Source of the DNA: VXYL01 sp965200375
GTDB taxonomy: Bacteria; Pseudomonadota; Gammaproteobacteria; Pseudomonadales; Azotimanducaceae
Reading direction: 5' to 3'
Assembly (NCBI GenBank): GCA_965200375.1
Contig: OZ241353.1
Coordinates: 1,984,001 to 2,048,000, forward strand
DNA length: 64,000 nucleotides
Part shown: one piece after another, positions 57,541-64,000 of the stretch
Position numbering within the stretch: the first letter of the stretch is position 1
Layout of the letters: each line of letters begins with the position of its first letter
Position numbers and translations under genes: made by a program
Notes under the pieces: model-generated
Databases searched by the model: none
Told to the model about the DNA's origin: nothing
The model's input: the letters and a program-made list of their open reading frames with translations, nothing else

Positions 57541-58536
57541 CTAGCCGAGCAGCGCTTCCAGCCGCTGGCCCGCTTCCTCGGCGCTGCCTCCCGGCATCGG
57601 CACCAGCTGCAGCTCCGCGCCCGCGGCGGCCCGGGCCGCCAGCTGCTCCGCCACCGCCGGCAGCGGGCCGATCACCTGGATCTCCCGCACCATCGCTTCG
57701 GAAATGGCTGCCATGGCGCCAGCGGCGTCCCGCCCGTCGGCCCAGGCGGCCCGGGAGGCGGACACCTCCGCCTCGAAGCCGTTGCGGGCGAGCATGGCCC
57801 AGTAGAAGTCGCCCATCCGGTTCACGTAGTGGAAGAGCGGCTGCCGGGCCGCCTGCCACTGCCGCTCGTCGTTGTCGCCGTCGAGCACGTAGACGTTGGT
57901 GAACGGCGCGATGGTCACCGCGCCGGGGTCCCGCCCCGCGGCGACGGAGGCGACGCTCAGGTCCTCGCGCAGCGAGGCGAAACGGCGCTGCGGCCAGTGG
58001 ATGGGAAAGATGCCGTCGGCTATCTCGCCGGTCTGGCGGATGGATTTCGGGGTGATGGCGGCGATGTAGATGGGCACATGGTTCCGGGGCCGCTCGTAGT
58101 CCAGCCGGAAGCCGCGCTTCAGGGTGAACAGTTCGCCCTCGTAGTCCAGGCGTTCGCCCTTCAGCAGCGCGTTGATGACGTCGACGTACTCGCGGATGCG
58201 GCGCAGAGGCTTGACGAAGGGCACGCCGTGGAAGTGCTCGATCACGCGGTGGCCGGAGGAACCCAGGCCGCACACCATGCGGCCGCCGGAGATCGTCTCC
58301 AAGGCCGCGAACTCTTGGGCGATGGCGCCCGGCGAGCGGGAGTAGACGTTGAGAATGGAGGTGCCGATCTGGATGCGCTCGGTGTTCGCCGCCAGGAGCG
58401 TCATCCACGGCACGGTGGAAGGCCCCCAGGCTTCGCCTGTGGCCACCAGTTCGTAGCCGAGGGATTCGGCGATGCGGACCTTCTCCAACGCCTCGCGCCA
58501 GTCGCGGCCGGCCCCGGCCAGAACGCCCAATCTCAT
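57541..58536 (-). CDS. Luciferase-like (LLM) flavin-dependent oxidoreductase 2
   Basis: A 331-residue TIM-barrel oxidoreductase. MRLGVLAGAGRDWREALEKV opens it, then GYELVATGEAWGPSTVPWMT, IQIGTSILNVYSRSPGAIAQ (A-x-x-x-x-L-x-x-x-S-x-G block), ISGGRMVCGLGSSGHRVIEH, HVPIYIAAITPKSIRQTGEI ADGIFPIHWP. This is the F420/FMN LLM plan but a different subfamily from the gene at 5.7 kb. The ATG at 58536 has GGAG upstream; an in-frame start at 58578 is less likely. The substrate is unknown. Confidence 0.91.
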   Translation of the reverse strand: MRLGVLAGAGRDWREALEKVRIAESLGYELVATGEAWGPSTVPWMTLLAANTERIQIGTSILNVYSRSPGAIAQEFAALETISGGRMVCGLGSSGHRVIEHFHGVPFVKPLRRIREYVDVINALLKGERLDYEGELFTLKRGFRLDYERPRNHVPIYIAAITPKSIRQTGEIADGIFPIHWPQRRFASLREDLSVASVAAGRDPGAVTIAPFTNVYVLDGDNDERQWQAARQPLFHYVNRMGDFYWAMLARNGFEAEVSASRAAWADGRDAAGAMAAISEAMVREIQVIGPLPAVAEQLAARAAAGAELQLVPMPGGSAEEAGQRLEALLG

Positions 58537-58599
58537 GCCCTTGTCTCCTTTTCTTGGATCAACCGCCTCTTGGATCACCGCCTCCGGCGCCGCGTCGGC

Positions 58600-59565
58600 C
58601 TACGGCGGCGCTACCGTGATGGAACCTCCACTGGTGCGCAGCCTAAGGCTTGGTCCGCCGCCGTTGACGCGGACCGTGGCCGAGTTCGGGGCGCTCTCGC
58701 CTTCGGGCCGCAGCGCCTCGTCGATGCGTACGCGACCGCCGCTGGCGGCGGCGGACACCTCGACGCCGACGGACTCCGCCAAGCGCACGTTGACGTTGCC
58801 GCCGGTGGTGGCGAGGCGGCTTGCCGCGGCCGGCTGGGCCGCGAACGTCGCTCGGATGCTGCCGCCGGTGGTGCGGGCGTCGACGGTATCGCCGGCGCTG
58901 TCGATGCGGATGCTGCCGCCGGAGGTCTTCAACCGTGCCCCGCCCTGGGCCTTGGCGACGGCGATCCGGCCGCCGCTGGTTTTCGCCTGCACCTCTCCTC
59001 GCACGTCGCCGATGGCGATCGCGCCGCCGCTGGTGACGAAGTCAACGCTGGCGGAAGTGCCGGCATGGCGAATGGCACCGCCCGAGGTGCGGCCCACTAC
59101 CGCGCCCGCCAGGTCGTTGAAGCGCAGACTGCCGCCGGAAGTCCTGGCGGTCACCGGGCCCGCCAGCTCCGCAACCGTCACGCTGGCGCCGGTGCTGGCG
59201 ACGTCCGCCCGCCAGCCCCGGGGCACCTGCACGTCGATCTTCACTGCCCGGCGGGGTAGAAGGCGAAGCAACCCGCTCCGCCGCGCAACCCGCAGCCGCA
59301 CCCCGGCTTCGTCCTGCTCGAAGGCAATGTCGAAGTCCGCCTCGATGGACGCGGCGTCGTCGCCGCCACGGCTGATGGCGATGCGCACCTCGTCGCTGCC
59401 GCCGCGCACCGCCACCGTCGCCTGCTCGGCGTCGATCGCAAGCAAGCCCTCCGGCGCGACCTCGAAGCCGCGCTCGATGGCCGCCGCCTCGGCGTTCATC
59501 GCCAAAGCCCCCAGGGCTCCGACGGCCCCCACGGCAAGCGCGGCGCAGCAGATTCGGCTAGGCAT
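58600..59565 (-). CDS. DUF4097 beta-repeat protein, exported
   Basis: A 321-residue protein with signal peptide ICCAALAVGAVGALGALAMN (cut near AEAAA) and a right-handed beta repeat: GRTSGGAIRHAGTSASVDFV, TSGGAIAIGDVRGEVQAKTS, GGRIAVAKAQGGARLKTSGG, SIRIDSAGDTVDARTTGGSI. The TSGG(S/A/R)I turn recurs about eight times, as in DUF4097 'adhesin-like' proteins of unknown function. It ends RTSGGSITVAPP. It is on the same strand as, and 63 bp before, the LLM gene, so they may be co-transcribed. Confidence 0.87.
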   Translation of the reverse strand: MPSRICCAALAVGAVGALGALAMNAEAAAIERGFEVAPEGLLAIDAEQATVAVRGGSDEVRIAISRGGDDAASIEADFDIAFEQDEAGVRLRVARRSGLLRLLPRRAVKIDVQVPRGWRADVASTGASVTVAELAGPVTARTSGGSLRFNDLAGAVVGRTSGGAIRHAGTSASVDFVTSGGAIAIGDVRGEVQAKTSGGRIAVAKAQGGARLKTSGGSIRIDSAGDTVDARTTGGSIRATFAAQPAAASRLATTGGNVNVRLAESVGVEVSAAASGGRVRIDEALRPEGESAPNSATVRVNGGGPSLRLRTSGGSITVAPP

Positions 59566-59742
59566 GGCAACCTCGGCCCGCGTGTTTGCGGCGATCTTAC
59601 GCCAGTGCAGCGAGCGGGCCGCAAGTGCCGCCTAAGCCGCAGATGGTCCAGTGCTGCTCGGTCGGCGACGCCTGCCCGCCTTAGTAGCACCAGCCCGGAG
59701 TCCGGCGACGTCTACGATGGAGTTCTCGGTAGACAACGTTTT

Positions 59743-60279
59743 TCATTGATCCGATCCCTTGCATCCCTTCCCGCACAGACGCTCGTAGCGCCCTTCGACA
59801 TCCCAGAAGGCCATCCACTCGTGCAGGTATTTCCAGTCGAGCCGGGGCTTGGCGCGCAGAATCGATCTCACGTCCCAGTCGTCCTTGTCGCGGTTCGCGA
59901 TCAGTTTGTGGATGAGCACGTCTTCGACAGCCATGACCTTGACGGCGACGCCGTCGGGCAGCCTCATGTCGATGGCACGGGCGAGGGCGATCTCCTGGTA
60001 TTCCATGCCGGTCGCGATCAGATCCAACTTGCCGTAGGCCGGGTGCTCAGCCCGCAGCAGCCACCCTTCGCCGGCTTGCTGGCGAACCTCCCAGCCATCC
60101 CGGGCCATGTCGGCAGCCAGGTCCGCCATGCTCGTGCCGCCCAAGGACACCAGCACGTCGTAGTCTGTCGTCTGCCGCAACTCGTCCCTGTGAATGTTCG
60201 CGGCGTGTCCGCCGACAATGGCCCAGGAGAGCCCGCGGGCTGCGAGGAAACTACCCAGCCATGCCATCAGATCCGGCAT
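59743..60279 (-). CDS. Nucleotidyltransferase of a toxin-antitoxin-like pair
   Basis: A 178-residue minimal nucleotidyltransferase. LSWAIVGGHAANIHRDELRQ then TTDYDVLVSLGG gives the GG...D-x-D signature at about 22-45. The C-terminal part (VAVKVMAVEDVLIHKLIANR, DKDDWDVRSIL) has the K-L-x-A-x-R-D-K-D-x-x-D-v pattern of AbiEii/MNT-type proteins. Start ATG at 60279, overlapping the upstream small gene by 29 bp. By analogy it would be the toxin, adding nucleotides to RNA or protein, with the small upstream protein as antitoxin. Confidence 0.8.
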   Translation of the reverse strand: MPDLMAWLGSFLAARGLSWAIVGGHAANIHRDELRQTTDYDVLVSLGGTSMADLAADMARDGWEVRQQAGEGWLLRAEHPAYGKLDLIATGMEYQEIALARAIDMRLPDGVAVKVMAVEDVLIHKLIANRDKDDWDVRSILRAKPRLDWKYLHEWMAFWDVEGRYERLCGKGCKGSDQ

Positions 60280-60520
60280 TGGATTTCCTCATCAAGGCTT
60301 CGCGTTCTGCCAGATGTTCGGCCAAGTCGTCGCTGGCGTTGAGCACAGGCCACTGCGCCCGATGCCTTGCGAGTTCCTCGAGGACCTCGCCGAGCTGACG
60401 GGGCGGCCGCGAGCCGAACTTCGGCACGTTTGCTTCCAAGTCGGCCAGCCGCTTGAAGTACGCCCGCTCCTGCGCGTTGGCCTTGCGGTTGGGCGGCAGA
60501 TGGTCGGCGGCGCGCACCAT
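60251..60520 (-). CDS. Small partner protein (putative antitoxin) of the nucleotidyltransferase
   Basis: An 89-residue hydrophilic, helical protein from ATG at 60520: RKANAQERAYFKRLADLEAN, VPKFGSRPPRQLGEVLEELA, SDDLAEHLAEREALMRKSNA. It has no signal peptide. It precedes and overlaps the nucleotidyltransferase gene, the order typical for antitoxin-toxin pairs. I do not know the family by name. Confidence 0.7.
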   Translation of the reverse strand: MVRAADHLPPNRKANAQERAYFKRLADLEANVPKFGSRPPRQLGEVLEELARHRAQWPVLNASDDLAEHLAEREALMRKSNAGSDGMAG

Positions 60521-60552
60521 GCCGGCACCGTAGCAGCAGGCAGCCGAAAGGG

Positions 60553-61545
60553 TCAACGCGAACGGCCGGCAAGCAGGCCCTTCCTCGCCGCGTAGCGCAA
60601 CGCGGCGGCGATCCGTACCACGCGGGGACCGTCGCGCCGGATGACGGCGCGGAACGGATGCGCGGGCGCGAGCTTGTGCTCCCGATCGCCATCGAGGGCC
60701 AGCACCCCGGTACCCGAGAACGAAACCGGCGCCCCGAAAGGAACGCGCCGCACGTCGGCTACGCGCACCTCGCGGAACCAGCCCGGCGAGAGCGGCGCCG
60801 CGACTCGCCTGGAGGCGCTGCCGTTCGGGACCACGTCGAGCAGCAGCCCGCACTCGTCCTCGGCCGCCACCATGTCCAGAAAGCCGCCGATGGGCGAGGT
60901 GCCGATGGCGTCCGGCTCGGCCCGCGTCAGCAGGATGCGTCGCAGCCGCTCCGCGTCGAAGGGGCGCATGTTGCCGGTGAAGTCGTCCGCGAGCAGCGCC
61001 GCGTCCACCACTGCCAAGTCCTGAGCGCCGTCCGCGTCGGTCAAGTGGATCAGCTTGCAGCGCGGGCGCAAGTCTTCCGGCAGCGCACCGCGGGCCGCCA
61101 AGCCGGCGGCCATGCCCGCCGCGGTCGGCTCGGCGAGGGTCGGGAAGACGTTGTTGGTGCCGGTGGAGAGCGGCACCAGGTCGACGTCGGTGGCGGCTCG
61201 GGCGACAGCGCGATTGGTGCCGTCGCCGCCCAGCGAAACGATGGTCGTGGCGCCATGCGCCAGGAAGGCGGCCACCGCGGCGCCCGTATCCGCGGCAGCG
61301 TTGGCCAGCGGCGTGCGCAGCACATGCACCCGGGCCTTGAGCGGCATCCACTCGAGGGCCACGGTAGCCAAACGGAACGGCTCCGCCGCCACGAAGATGT
61401 CCGTCACGCCCACGGCGTCCGCGCCGGCGGCAATGCGCGCCACGGCATCGCGCTTGGCCTCGAAGGTCATGGTGGATGCCCGCGCAGCCACCCGCCGCAC
61501 GTCGCGCCCCGCCATGGGATTGACGACGATGGCGATGCTCGGCAT
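60553..61545 (-). CDS. ATP-NAD kinase family protein (AcoX-like)
   Basis: A 330-residue member of the ATP-NAD kinase/AcoX family. PSIAIVVNPMAGRDVRRVAA starts it, and TTIVSLGGDGTNRAVARAAT carries the GGDGT nucleotide-binding motif at about 100-110; PLSTGTNNVFPTLAEPTAAG is the second conserved block. True NAD kinases share both motifs, but the long C-terminal part here (LALDGDREHKLAPAHPFRAV) is that of the AcoX-like branch, whose substrate is uncertain. Start ATG at 61545. The toxin-antitoxin pair follows 32 bp downstream. Confidence 0.85.
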   Translation of the reverse strand: MPSIAIVVNPMAGRDVRRVAARASTMTFEAKRDAVARIAAGADAVGVTDIFVAAEPFRLATVALEWMPLKARVHVLRTPLANAAADTGAAVAAFLAHGATTIVSLGGDGTNRAVARAATDVDLVPLSTGTNNVFPTLAEPTAAGMAAGLAARGALPEDLRPRCKLIHLTDADGAQDLAVVDAALLADDFTGNMRPFDAERLRRILLTRAEPDAIGTSPIGGFLDMVAAEDECGLLLDVVPNGSASRRVAAPLSPGWFREVRVADVRRVPFGAPVSFSGTGVLALDGDREHKLAPAHPFRAVIRRDGPRVVRIAAALRYAARKGLLAGRSR

Positions 61546-61669
61546 GGGTGGCAGTCCGTGCGCTTGGCGAGATGCTTGGACCTAGGCGGCCGCCTCGCCC
61601 AAGCGACTATTCGTCGTCGAAGCTCTCGAAGTGTGGCGAATGTCGCCAGCTTGGCGCGGCGTTCGCTGC

Positions 61670-62710
61670 CTAGGCGGCGAATCGACGTTGCCAGGCATGG
61701 CCCGTCGCCGGCAGCACGCAGTTCTTCACGAGCCATTCCACCGCCGGCACGCAGACCGCGTCGCCAAAGGCGTACATGGCCTGCCGGGGAGACACCGATT
61801 CGTACTTGATGCCTTGGGCGCCTTGCAGAGCCGCGTACTCCGCGACGTCCATCCAGCGTACCGCCACGGCGCCCCGGCCGGCCCGCAGCACGGCCTGGCG
61901 ACCGGAGCCGCCCTGGGTCGTGCGCAAGGTGCCGGCAATCTCGTCCCGGCGCACCTCCCACACGGCACGACCCCGCCGGGTGCGGCGGTAGGCCCCGTGG
62001 TGGCTGACCGCGCGCTGCCCTCGGTAGGCGTCCACCCTATTGGCCTGCAATTCCGAAAGGGAAGACAGGAACGCGCCGAGGCGCCGTTCATCCCACCACT
62101 CGAGATCGTCTTCGACGACGTCGCCAAGGCGAAGGCCGGGGCGCGGGCCGGGAGGCGGGGGCAACATGGGCGGGCCTTCGACATCGCGGAAGCCAAGCAG
62201 AAACACGCGCAGGCGGCTTTGGGGAACGAAGGCCGCCGCATCGACGCAGATGTGCGTCGTGCAGTAGCCGGATCGCCCGAGCTGCGCCACCAATTCCGCG
62301 TAGTCCCGGCCGGCGTTGACGGAAAGGAAGCCGGGCACGTTTTCCAGGATCACAACCGCCGGCGGTTCGTCCATCTCGTCCAGCAAGCGGCAGAACTCGT
62401 ACACGGCGCCCGAACGGGTGCCCTGCAAGCCAGCCCGATAGCCGGCCAGCGACACATCCACGCATGGGAAGGAAGCGGTGGCAAGGTCGACATTGGGCAC
62501 GTCGCGCCCACGGAGATCGTGGATGTCGCAGACCCGCAGCTCGCCATCTCCCCAATTCTCCCTGTAGAGCGATGCCTTGTGCTTGTCGATGTCGTTGGCG
62601 AACACCGTGTCGATGCCGCAGCGATCCAACGCCGCGCGCATGAGACCCATGCCGGCAAAGAACTCGGCGGCAACCAAGCCAACGCCCCTCGCGTTGCAGG
62701 GTTGGCCCAC
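61670..62710 (-). CDS. DNA cytosine-5 methyltransferase
   Basis: A 346-residue C5-cytosine methyltransferase. Motif I is VAAEFFAGMGLMRAALDRCG, motif IV has the catalytic Cys in LATASFPCVDVSLAGYRAGL, motif VI is VVILENVPGFLSV, motif VIII AFVPQSRLRVFLLGFRD, and motif IX/X are RRDEIAGTLRTTQGGSGRQA and YAFGDAVCVPAVEWLVKN. The target-recognition stretch lies between VIII and IX. The start is GTG at 62710, which overlaps the stop of the peptidase gene by one base (TAGTG). No restriction gene is next to it, so it may be an orphan methylase. Confidence 0.9.
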   Translation of the reverse strand: MGQPCNARGVGLVAAEFFAGMGLMRAALDRCGIDTVFANDIDKHKASLYRENWGDGELRVCDIHDLRGRDVPNVDLATASFPCVDVSLAGYRAGLQGTRSGAVYEFCRLLDEMDEPPAVVILENVPGFLSVNAGRDYAELVAQLGRSGYCTTHICVDAAAFVPQSRLRVFLLGFRDVEGPPMLPPPPGPRPGLRLGDVVEDDLEWWDERRLGAFLSSLSELQANRVDAYRGQRAVSHHGAYRRTRRGRAVWEVRRDEIAGTLRTTQGGSGRQAVLRAGRGAVAVRWMDVAEYAALQGAQGIKYESVSPRQAMYAFGDAVCVPAVEWLVKNCVLPATGHAWQRRFAA

Positions 62711-64000
62711 TAGCCGTCGTCCGCACGGCCGAGCAGGTGCTCTTCGAGGAACATGGCGGTAGCCGCCGCCAGATAGTCGCGATTGTCCTTCTTGCGGAAG
62801 CCGTGGCCTTCGTTGCGGGCAAGGACGTACCAGACGGGCACGTCCCGGCCGCGCAGGGCGGCAACGAGCTGTTCGGATTCGCTGGCCGGCACGCGGGGAT
62901 CGTTCAGGCCCTGGGAGACGAGCAGCGGGGTGGCGATTTCGCCAGCCCGGTTGAGGGGCGAGATGGATTCCAGGAACGCCCGCATCTCGGGATCCCGTTC
63001 GTCGCCGTATTCCACGCGCCGCAGATCCTGGCGGTAGGGCTGGGTGTTGGTGAGGAACGTCACGAAGTTGCTGATGCCGACGCGCTCCACGCCGGCCCGC
63101 AGCCGGTCGCCGAAGCGGACCAGCGAAGCCAGCACCATGTAGCCGCCGTAGGAGCCGCCCATCACCGCCACGCGCTCGGCGTCCAGGTTCGGCTGCTCCC
63201 CGATCCAGTCCAGGAGGGCGCCGATGTCGCGCACCGAATCTTCGCGGCGGCGGCCGTTGTCCAGCTTCAGATAGCTCTTGCCGTAGCCCGCCGAGCCGCG
63301 CACGTTGGGGTAGATCACCGCGGCGCCGAGTTCGTTCAAGTAGAACTGGGTGCTGGGCGAGAAGCCCGGCCGCGCCTGGCCTTCGGGGCCGCCGTGGATG
63401 TTGACGATCACCGGATGCGGCCCGGCGCCCGGCGGCGCGTACACGAAGGCCGGAATGTCGCGCCCGTCGAAGGTGGGGTAGCGGACAAGCCGCGGCGTCG
63501 CCAGCTCGCCGAGCGCCATGCCGCCGGTCTCGCTGCGCGTCCAGCGCACGAGCTGGCCGTCGCGGAAGTCGATGCTGAACGCATCGGCCGCCGTGGCGGC
63601 GCTGCTCATCGTGAACCCCAGGCGGCTGCTATCCGGGTGGAAGCGGAGGCCGGAGACGATGCCGACTGGCAACTCGGGGAGCGGCAGGGGCGTCTGCTCC
63701 GGCAGCGCCAACGCCGCCAGGCGGCTGATGCCGTCCGCGTTCACCACGTAGGCCAGGCGGCGGGCGTCCCGGGAGATGGCGAAGGTCTCCACGTTCCAAG
63801 GGATGTCCGCGGTGAGCGCGCGCACCGCGCCGCTGGCGCGGTCCAGGCGGTGCAGGCGCATGAACTCGGCGTCCATGTCCGAGGTGAAGTAGATGCTGCC
63901 GCCGTCGCCGTAGGCGGCCTGCCCGAAGGCGGCGGTGACGTCCGGGAGCAGCCGCTCGCGCTGGCCGCTTGCGAGATCGATCTCGTAGAGCAGCGATTCG
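62710..64000 (-). CDS. S9-family prolyl oligopeptidase-like peptidase (N-terminus outside the window)
   Basis: The C-terminal ~429 codons of an S9C-type acylaminoacyl/prolyl oligopeptidase. A beta-propeller part (YGDGGSIYFTSDMDAEFMRL, VGIVSGLRFHPDSSRLGFTM) precedes the alpha/beta hydrolase: VIVNIHGGPEGQARPGF (oxyanion region), YPNVRGSAGYGKSYL, the nucleophile Ser in VAVMGGSYGGYMVLAS, Asp in SQGLNDPRVPASESE and His in RNEGHGFRKKDN. All three catalytic residues are present. The frame is open to base 64000. It is translationally coupled to the C5-methyltransferase. Confidence 0.93.
   Translation of the reverse strand, partial: ESLLYEIDLASGQRERLLPDVTAAFGQAAYGDGGSIYFTSDMDAEFMRLHRLDRASGAVRALTADIPWNVETFAISRDARRLAYVVNADGISRLAALALPEQTPLPLPELPVGIVSGLRFHPDSSRLGFTMSSAATAADAFSIDFRDGQLVRWTRSETGGMALGELATPRLVRYPTFDGRDIPAFVYAPPGAGPHPVIVNIHGGPEGQARPGFSPSTQFYLNELGAAVIYPNVRGSAGYGKSYLKLDNGRRREDSVRDIGALLDWIGEQPNLDAERVAVMGGSYGGYMVLASLVRFGDRLRAGVERVGISNFVTFLTNTQPYRQDLRRVEYGDERDPEMRAFLESISPLNRAGEIATPLLVSQGLNDPRVPASESEQLVAALRGRDVPVWYVLARNEGHGFRKKDNRDYLAAATAMFLEEHLLGRADDG

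Noticed and set aside
57248..57544. 98-codon rightward ORF in the convergent gap
   Set aside because: No ribosome site, no family-like content, and it runs into the end of the opposite gene.
1..64000. CRISPR array
   Set aside because: No series of regularly spaced identical repeats was seen; the only tandem repeats are the short ones listed.

Overview
The window is G+C-rich DNA, very probably from a gammaproteobacterium. The best evidence is the block lptM-lysA-dapF-DUF484-xerC-HAD(yigB-like) at 39.6-45.2 kb, which has the gene order known from Gammaproteobacteria. Other support comes from lpxH and TonB-dependent receptors (an LPS outer membrane), uppS-cdsA, folD and a CCA-encoding tRNA-Lys. 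Several phytanoyl-CoA-dioxygenase-like enzymes, two luciferase-like flavin oxidoreductases, a halogenase cluster and many dead toxin-antitoxin genes would suit a free-living or host-associated marine lineage. That ecological reading is inference.

Layout. 0-7.1 kb: the start of a TonB receptor, a nitroreductase, a very large unrecognised membrane protein, a luciferase-like oxidoreductase behind a triplicated start codon, and a frameshifted glyoxalase-fold gene. 7.2-17.1 kb: a decayed defence-type island with a type II restriction-modification pair, an AddAB-like helicase-nuclease pair, a deleted ISAzo13-type transposase joined to a hicA tail, a hicB, and a frameshifted gene fragment. 17.2-27.0 kb: housekeeping genes (folD, lpxH, uppS, cdsA) mixed with a PhyH enzyme, a J-domain/VWA pair, DUF465, a 5'-nucleotidase, a CysB-like regulator and an M28-like protein lacking its usual metal ligands. 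27.0-28.9 kb: a long leader, a secreted Cys-containing small protein and two paralogous small membrane proteins, each followed by the same hairpin.

29.0-37.0 kb is one co-directional cluster: TonB receptor, halogenase, SapC, cupin-like oxygenase, halogenase. It probably couples uptake of a substrate to its halogenation. 37.1-45.2 kb holds tRNA-Lys, an SDR, an orphan histidine kinase and the lysine/peptidoglycan-precursor block. That block is broken after xerC by a vapBC-like pair; its antitoxin gene carries two tandem copies of a 157-bp miniature element and its toxin gene has lost its core. 45.4-53.2 kb: an Rpn nuclease, an overlapping three-gene operon of unknown function, a PhyH-GH4-ketopantoate-reductase-like operon (the last with a CTG start) and an AAA/DUF4143 ATPase. 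53.3-64.0 kb: a beta-propeller phytase, an AlbA-domain protein, two nucleotidyltransferase toxin-type loci (one frameshifted), a second luciferase-like oxidoreductase, a DUF4097 protein, an ATP-NAD kinase family protein, and a C5-cytosine methyltransferase coupled to an S9 peptidase that runs off the window.

The most original observation is a family of ~160-bp elements (three copies) with imperfect terminal inverted repeats and a CTAG target duplication. Removing them restores the antitoxin reading frame at the insertion point. The most promising unknown systems are the three-gene operon at 46.7-48.3 kb and the secreted-peptide cassette at 27.2-28.4 kb.
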